Assembly: GCA_028583405.1 (NCBI GenBank)
Contig: CM053263.1
Location: 5,127,804-5,191,803, forward strand
Source of the DNA: Pogonophryne albipinna
Lineage: Eukaryota > Chordata > Actinopteri > Perciformes > Artedidraconidae
DNA length: 64,000 nucleotides
Direction of reading: 5' to 3'
The position numbers were made by a program, and so were the translations under genes. Position 1 is the first letter of the stretch. The number at the start of each line of letters is the position of its first letter. The notes below the pieces were generated by a model, which made no database searches, was not told where the DNA came from, and worked only from the letters and a program-made list of their open reading frames with translations. This document shows, in pieces, positions 58,801 through 64,000 of the stretch.

Positions 58801-61800
58801 ATGTTTATAAATCATAGCTGGTGTGAATGCATGCAAAATGCTCCGTTTGGAATGTGACAAAACCGGATAGACCACATTTTTAGCTGGCCAGGCTCGCATT
58901 GTGATCGTTCCTCAGATATGTGTGACTGTGATCCGTGCAGCATGACAATTACGATTTTGGCTTGCAACGATTATGAAAACAACATCATTTAAATAAAATG
59001 ATTATTATAAAAAATTTTTAATTTTTTTTATTATTGGTTTTTCAGTTGAATTATACTTAAAGTTCAGAGTAATCAACTGTTAAAAACATACTGTTTAAAT
59101 ATTTGTTTTCAATAAATGGATATTTTCAAAGTAAATGGATAATCGTTTTTAATAATCGTGATATCAATTATTGACCCAAATAATCGAGATTATGATTTTT
59201 GCCATAATCGAGCAGCCCTAGCAGCGAGTTGACAGGTCGCCCAACTCTTCCTATCGGCCGAATGTCTTTGACAGAAACGACAGAGAGAATCTAGTCTTCC
59301 CTGACAAATCATGATTTAAAGATAAATCTGACTTCACTACTAATATGTACCTATAAATGTTCTCACTTTGTACAGAAATCACGTGCACACACAAAGTTAC
59401 CATTAGATTGAAGAAACATGTCCAACTGTAAGTCAGTAAAAAAGAATGAAAACCAAAACTTTCCATTTCAGTATGGACAGTCTTATAAACTCCATCGCAA
59501 TGTAGGACTGAGAGTTGTTATAATTCAATAGTGTAATTTTAACAATAAATGAGTATATTTCTAAATTTGTTTAGAAGGAAACCGGAGGACAGCGATTAAA
59601 TACAAGGTATAAATGCAAAAGCCTAATGCATCCCGATACAGATCATATGTAAATATCAGAAGTTACATTGTCTTAGCACTCACTGTTATAAGGTTATGCT
59701 CCAGCTGTTGTACCCTGGCAGCGGTTTCCTCATGTTCTGTGGTGTGTCTGTCAAGTTGATCTGAAAATTGAAGATTCATGTTATAGCATCTTAATAAAAA
59801 GGCTTGACACAAACACACATAACTTCATAAACAAACACAAACAAACACATGATGTTACCATGAAGGGTTTCCATGGTGTGGGTGAGATGTGCACAGCGTT
59901 CCTCGCTCTCACTGCGTTCCTCTCTCAGCCTGGTCAGTTGTGTCTCAATAGTCTGCACAGTGTCCAGGAACAGGGAGAGGTCAGAAGGGACGGGGACTTC
60001 CTCTGCTGCTTGCTCATCCTCGACAGCCAAAAAGCGAAGATGTTTCCAAATCTCCGCCAAGACCTCCCCCTTCTTCTGGGCATCTTCATGTTCCTCCTTC
60101 AGTGAGGCCAGCTCCTGCTCCAGCTTATCTACTTCTGATTGCCCCCTCTCTGAAGCGTCCTCGCTGGAATGAACAACAGCCTCTCTCAGGGATGCAAGCT
60201 CGCTTTCAAGCCGCAGTATTTCCGCCCTGTCGCTCTCTGAAGCATCATGGCTGGCTTGTACGGCTGCAAATTCAGCCTCTTTCATCAGAGACAGCTCTTT
60301 CTCCAATCTGGCGAATTCCATCCTCTCCCTCTCCAGAGCTTCCACATTCCCATGCTCTGCCTCTCTCAAAGCAGCCAGCTCACCACCTTGCCTCACCAGC
60401 TCCGCCCTGTCCCTTTCCAAGTCCTCCAGGCTGGATCTGAGGGCTGCCACTTCTGCATCGGCACTGCTGGCCTGTCCGCTCCACTGCTGCCTCTCCTCCT
60501 CCCGCTGCTTGGCGGCCTCGGCCAGCTCCTGCTCCATCTGCCGGAACTGAGCGGTCAGGATCTGTGCAGAAATTAGACCAGAGAGAAGCAGGACTTGAGT
60601 GGGTGTGTTTTGTGTGGCTACGCCAAACAATGCATAATAATGTTGTGCCATCAAGATGAGGGTGTGTCTGTTTGAACAGTTTTCTTTTCATCTAGCAGGA
60701 GCAAGAATAATTGCAACATCTGCATGTGCTGCCAGTGTGCAGAACAGTCCACATGCACTAAATCCAAACCGTACCTGTTTCTGTTGATCAGCGCTGCTCA
60801 CTTCCTGCTGCAGCATTTCCAGCACTTGGGATCGAGAGTTGAAGGCCTCCTCGAGCTCCTCACAGCGCCTCTGTGCTGCATTCAGGGCCTGGGAGAGCAG
60901 AACAACATAGTGACCAAATGACTGTATTAATGGTGAATGAATCTGTGATGTGTGGACATCATTTGCTATTTTACAAGCTAAAAAAACATTGCTTGTTGTG
61001 TTAACCCCCTTAAGATGATCAGAAGCAAATTCCAGTGATTTGCCAGTTATCCGTTTCCTTCAGAGTAAAGTGTTTAGCTCGTGTTCATCGGCTATGTTAG
61101 GACTAGAAGGTGTTATACTGTATGTTTTTATGTTAAAAAAAAAACGGACTTAACTAAATTGACATTTCATTAAAGGTGGGGTAGGTAAGTTTCAGAAACC
61201 GGCTCGAGTGCACTAAAATTTGAAAGTACACAGCCGAAAAGAATCCGCCCCTTCCTTCAGACTTCCTTACAGAGCACCTCCTCCAACACACATGAACGCG
61301 CACATGACTTAGGTTGGCTATATAGTTCAGGGGAATTGTAAACCATACAAAACCTGTCCAAGAGAAAAAGAGCGACCACGGCGTCAGATTTCAACTCGGT
61401 GTGTATGGGGGTTATTCCCTATCTTTATTCAAGAGCGTGGTATTTACATTTGAGAGCATACTTTATTGATTTCCTTCACTCAAACCCTGTCATCGCACCA
61501 AAGACAAACCAAAGAGTAACCGCCCTTACGGGACGCTGTAATAAGTAAAACGAACGCACCCGCAAGGACACCTGGCCTCCTATTGGTTGAGGGATTTTGA
61601 CAGGATTGTTGCACAAAAGTTTCGAGCGCGCAGAGAATAAATCTGAGAGCAGAAAAAATCCGTAAACAGCAATATATCTGAGTGCAAGCGTACAGTTTGA
61701 GCAGAAGCAGAGCAAATCTAAGTGCAAGCAGGCACTATTTGAGTGTGAGGACAGGGTTTGAGGGAAATAAATACATAAAGTATGCTCTCAAATTTAAATA

Positions 61801-63938
61801 CCACGCTCTTGAATAAAGATAGGGAATAACCCCCATAGGTGTGTTCCATCAGTTGTCGCCATCGTTGAAAAGCAACTGCGATATTGACTCTGGTTTGAAT
61901 TCTCCTAGTTTCCACTTTGTTTTTGTTCCTAATTTGCTCCGTTACATTATTTCTTTTGCCACCAGTAGACGATGTTGAACCTAACTCTGCCATGGTGAAA
62001 GTGGCCGCCTGTTGCTGGCGAGTCATTGAAGTACTGCTGCAATGCACGCCCAATGACGGCACACCCAATGAGGGCACGAGATACATTTGTGCGTGCACGA
62101 GATGGAAGGCTGACAGACAGGACGGCAATCCAATCCGTTTAGCCGGCCCGGCTAAACGGATTGGTCGTACTTTTTACAGTATTACGGCTTCCACAGATGA
62201 CATTTTTTTATGGATTTTTTGTCAAAGCACTTAAGATATGCATTGCTATCGGGATGTTAAGAGCATTCCATGGAATATAACAAAAAGTGTATCTCGAGCC
62301 GGTTTCTCAAACTTACCTACCCCCCCTTTAACCTATGTTTATTTGCGGTAATAACAAGCAGACTAATTAATAATCACCATATTAGTAAGTTGTAGCTATA
62401 CAAATCAACAAAAAGAGAATAGAAAGAGAAGGAAAACCAAACAAATTCTTGGAGTAGGGGTTAAATGGGTTGATAAATATATAATCCTCACTTTGAATGT
62501 AAGTTATTTAAAGCACTCTTGGATGTTGTACCTGCTGAAGCTGGCCGTCACTTTGAGACTGTGCTGTGACCCCCAGCAGCTCTTCTTCATGTTTCTGGAT
62601 CTGTTCCTGGAAACGCACGTCCTTCTCACAAACCACAGCCTGCAGTTTCTGCAACTGGAAACAAAAGCACAAGAATTCATTTAGAAAGCAGAATCATGAA
62701 TGAACTCTGTAATTGTTTTACACGATATGTCTATATGTTACTATAAACACAGTTATGTCACCTGTTCAGCATGGGCACAATCCTTGTCCTGAAGGCTTTG
62801 CCCTGTGGTCCGGACTCGCTCCTGCAGCTCTCTGCTGTTCGCCTCCTCCTCCCTCAGCCTGATCCTCAGTTCTTGGAGCTCCTCCTCGACTGCAGGACCG
62901 GCTCCAGTGAAAGAGCTGTCTGGACTCTGCTGTAGACAAAGCAGATGTTGGAATCAGATAAAAGCATTGAGCCTTATTGTTGGTTTTTAGTGAACAAGGG
63001 GCATATCTCAGTCTATATAGGAACTGAACTATAGGAACTATACAGGATACTGGAGGATGTTTTGCTACTATCATACAACCATGACCATTTGAAGTGTTCA
63101 TACACACATTTAAAGAAGAAATTACAGGACTTTAAAGCACTCTACATGTACTTTTTTCAATTTTCAAGGATTACACTCGACATGGTAGGCACTAGGGCTG
63201 CACGATATATCGTGTCGTGACGATAATCGCGATATGCGCATGCGCAATATTCACATCGTGTGGACGTGCGATTTAAAAAAAGAATTTTATTTTATTTTTT
63301 ATTTAGGACTTGCGATATTAAGTAGGCAAATTAACTCAAACACGTCATGTTACAATTATTTTGCTGCTTGCTACAAAAGGAAAACTTGTGCGGCTGTCAT
63401 GTCAGGGGTACTTGAGTGAGTGACATGCAGGCTCTGCATGCACCAATCACAATCAAATCTCCAAAGCAAACGGACCCGGTGATAAAAGGTAAAAACACTG
63501 AATAAAGTAGTTTCATGTGTTTCTCCAGGGCAGTTTGGCGCTGCTAACCGAGCTAGCTCAGCTTGTTGCTCTGATAACTTAAGATCCAGACGTCGGTGAC
63601 TAAAATCCTTCATCCGGTTAAATATGGTTAAAGAAATACCAATTGTATAGCATGAAAGTTCAAGAAAGGATGGTTTGCGGGAAAAAAACGGTCTTTTCTT
63701 CAATTCCTGTATGTTTTCATATCGCAATATATATATCGCAGGGGGGGGAAAATCGCAATGTCAGTTTTTTCCAATATCGTGCAGCCCTAGTAGGCACCCT
63801 GTATTAAGCCTTATTCAAACGTACTGGTGCCCCTCCTTGTCCTTTCAGCTCAGTGATCTGTTTGCTGAGTGAAGCCATCTTGGCTTTGGCCTGCAGTTTG
63901 AGTTTGGTGAAGCGGGCCTCAGCTTCGTCTTTCTCATT
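46663..63938 (-). CDS. golgb1: Golgin B1 (giantin), C-terminal 2,853 residues; 5' end outside window
   Basis: Giantin is the largest golgin, a Golgi-rim coiled-coil tether held by a C-terminal membrane anchor. Seventeen exons join in one frame (8,562 nt). Landmarks shared with human giantin, from memory, include LKLQAKAKMASLSKQI near the 5' end. RKLQAALISRKEVIKENK, VENQSLGSSCESLKLAMEG, RKFAKGKQQKIMELEEENER, NLEERLMNQLAQLNGSIADY and the recurring MSSLQDDRDRV-type heptads lie further on. Almost the whole protein is predicted coiled coil (dense Glu/Gln/Leu/Lys). Human giantin is about 3,260 aa, so a few hundred N-terminal residues are missing to the right. Several introns carry transposons. Adjacency to hcls1 matches human 3q13. 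Confidence 0.95.
46900..49496 (-). CDS. golgb1: golgb1 3' coiled-coil exons
   Basis: Exons in transcript order are 48696-49496 (801 nt), 48362-48555, 47881-48040, 47536-47636, 47374-47445 and 46900-46981. All splice borders are GT/AG and phases agree. They encode VMLEKDGLIQEAAGENNSLK (conserved near the giantin C terminus), RVAELARDLLAVEQ and FSKAMASLQDSRDQ. They then continue through Gln-rich coiled coil to a short acidic linker before the anchor. Confidence 0.92.
46990..47015. repeat. AAT microsatellite at a golgb1 acceptor
   Basis: About nine AAT units begin eight bases past the acceptor edge of the exon 46900-46981, so on the coding strand a (TTA)n run takes the place of the polypyrimidine tract. 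Confidence 0.85.
49989..50300. repeat. Two tandem 156-bp units inside the TTAA element
   Basis: 'gtgctttcatgtcaattcgg' starts at 49989 and again at 50145. Each is followed by 'cgaacat', 'aaatgatcg', and then 'ttttgtagttgta'. The second unit is more diverged at its 3' end. Confidence 0.85.
50352..50381. repeat. ATT microsatellite
   Basis: A run of nine ATT units inside the TTAA element. Confidence 0.9.
50465..50629. mobile_element. Short CAGTG-ended element nested in the TTAA element
   Basis: The left end CAGTGGCGGACTGG and the right end CCCAGTCCAACACTG are imperfect inverted repeats. Flanking octamers GCTGGGTG and GCTACATG share five of eight bases. 'ggtaccgaagtgggccgg' occurs twice inside. 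The family ('cagtggcggactggccatc') is common in fish; the hAT assignment is tentative. Confidence 0.6.
51041..52122 (-). other. golgb1 intron with hAT-type remnant
   Basis: This intron segment ends in a CAGGGGT-TGCCG-ACCCCTG palindrome (52076-52094), like the terminus of a 'CAGGGGTCGGCAACC' hAT-type element. 'gcacacttattcctatgtgtgccac' lies just before it. No matching left end was found, so the copy is partial. The 51440-51620 part has a GA-rich run of unknown origin. Confidence 0.4.
52123..52837 (-). CDS. golgb1: golgb1 coiled-coil exons 52426-52837 and 52123-52356
   Basis: Two exons of 412 and 234 nt link the giant exon to the 3' exons. They encode LEKAEKDLKLKLEGEEKKVA onward and MKAMGSLQDDRDRVLNMYKQ, a repeat of the giantin SLQDDRDRV motif. 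The acceptor of the first is an unusual TTTTTAAG|G, but the frame and coiled-coil continuity (SVD-R-LEKAEK) support it. Confidence 0.9.
52923..57930 (-). CDS. golgb1: golgb1 giant central exon (5,008 nt)
   Basis: A single uninterrupted exon encodes about 1,668 residues of giantin coiled coil. It begins YILELEQQLLERDNELLALR after a TTCACAG acceptor and ends QLSVD before AG|GTAAAAAC. A Ser/Thr/acidic low-complexity segment occupies the first 200 residues (ASSENYEQTPDQ, SPELIGDQSESPEES, SSVIIRETVQVHVTQ); heptad coiled coil then continues without a break. Long open frames on the opposite strand over it are by-products of its Glu/Gln/Leu-rich codons. Confidence 0.95.
58279..63938 (-). CDS. golgb1: golgb1 5' exons present in the window
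   Basis: In transcript order these are 63825-63938, 62762-62929, 62532-62654, 60775-60888, 59859-60561 (703 nt), 59684-59760 and 58279-58339. All junctions keep frame. The first encodes EKDEAEARFTKLKLQAKAKM, which corresponds to a region about 90-100 residues from the human giantin N terminus. The 703-nt exon is an Ala/Glu-rich coiled coil with a recurring AELxxLREA motif. The initiator exon must be to the right of base 64000. Confidence 0.9.
58930..59222. mobile_element. hAT-like remnant in golgb1 intron
   Basis: The right end 'ttttgccataatcgagcagcccta', preceded by repeated 'aataatcg/gattat' motifs, matches the terminus of a common fish hAT-type element whose other end should read TAGGGCTGCTCGATTAT. 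That left end is not found, so the copy is truncated on the left. Confidence 0.5.
61404..61837. mobile_element. 434-bp long-inverted-repeat element nested in copy B
   Basis: The flanking duplication GGTGTG stands at 61398-61403 and 61838-61843. The ends begin TATGGGGGTTATTCCCTATC and remain nearly identical in inverted orientation for about 60 bp or more (through 'caagagcgtggtattta' and 'gagagcatacttta'). A 6-bp duplication is unusual among the common fish superfamilies; Dada-type elements are one group reported with 6-7 bp. The superfamily is not assigned. Confidence 0.85.
62131..62165. repeat. 35-bp near-perfect palindrome
   Basis: Two 17-bp arms around a single central C (left arm CCAATCCGTTTAGCCGG), able to form a cruciform. 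A shorter version (TAGCCGGCCCGGCTA) is at the matching place of copy A, so the palindrome is a family feature. Confidence 0.9.
63193..63789. mobile_element. hAT-like non-autonomous element with intact 8-bp duplication
   Basis: GTAGGCAC is directly repeated at 63185-63192 and 63790-63797. The ends TAGGGCTGCACGATAT (left) and ATATCGTGCAGCCCTA (right) are inverted, although the left reads straight into 'atcgtgtcgtgacg'. The body is rich in 'cgatat/atatcg'. It lies in the golgb1 intron, 27 nt from the donor of exon 63825-63938. The exact duplication suggests a fairly young insertion. Confidence 0.9.
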
Positions 63939-64000
63939 CTGTGGATATAAAGCAAAACAACATAAGCGCTAATTGATAAAAAGACATTGGCATAAAGAAT

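Larger units (their letters stand above)
61170..62331. mobile_element. TTAA-flanked MITE, copy B (golgb1 intron), with nested insertion
   Basis: The ends TTAAAGGTGGGGTAGGTAAG (left) and the matching inverted right end extend inwards through 'tttcagaaaccggctcgag', giving inverted termini of about 40 bp. It is the same family as 12990-13336, in opposite orientation, but longer even after removing the 434-bp insertion and its 6-bp duplication (about 720 bp). It is therefore the fuller version of the family. A 35-bp near-palindrome lies at 62131-62165. No transposase frame is visible. Confidence 0.85.

Noticed and set aside
1..64000. CRISPR arrays, operons, rRNA or tRNA genes, viral genes
   Set aside because: The spliced vertebrate genes exclude a prokaryotic source, and no repeat-spacer array, rRNA, tRNA fold or retroviral coding remnant was recognised on either strand.

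Overview
The window is vertebrate nuclear DNA, almost certainly from a spiny-rayed teleost fish. The evidence is short introns with GT/AG borders, proteins clearly alignable to human orthologues, and many small fish-type DNA transposons. It contains six protein-coding genes. All gene models were built by hand, joining exons by splice signals and reading frame. I found no operon, CRISPR array, rRNA, tRNA or recognised ncRNA.

Layout. At 0.5-4.4 kb, minus strand, lie the first three coding exons of a D-type cyclin (ccnd2-like); its 3' part is beyond base 1. Then about 22 kb carries no recognisable gene (4.4-26.2 kb), only dispersed repeats and a nested transposon pair. At 26.2-32.0 kb, minus, is usp18 (ten exons, 338 aa), with candidate interferon-response sites upstream. 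At 33.0-34.6 kb, minus, is pex26 (five exons, 300 aa). It lies head to head with llph on plus (coding 35.8-36.2 kb, 124 aa). At 37.2-43.9 kb, minus, is hcls1, a cortactin-family gene (14 coding exons, 540 aa). From 46.7 kb to the window end, minus, is golgb1 (giantin). Seventeen exons encode the last 2,853 residues, including one 5,008-nt exon and the C-terminal membrane anchor; its 5' end is beyond base 64000.

The genes do not form one pathway. usp18 (interferon feedback) and pex26 (peroxisome import) are linked in human at 22q11, and hcls1 and golgb1 at 3q13, so the window joins two conserved neighbourhoods with llph between them.

The most noteworthy structure outside the genes is transposon nesting with readable target-site duplications. 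There is a TTAA element inside a hAT-like element, another TTAA element holding a 434-bp long-inverted-repeat element, and a 165-bp element inside a 1.4-kb TTAA element. Other points of interest are a perfect 19-bp hairpin seven bases upstream of the pex26 start codon, an in-frame 87-bp tandem expansion in hcls1 that multiplies a YEEL motif, and an inverted pair of short telomere-like repeats. I see no convincing new molecular system; the findings are candidate regulatory and mobile-element features.
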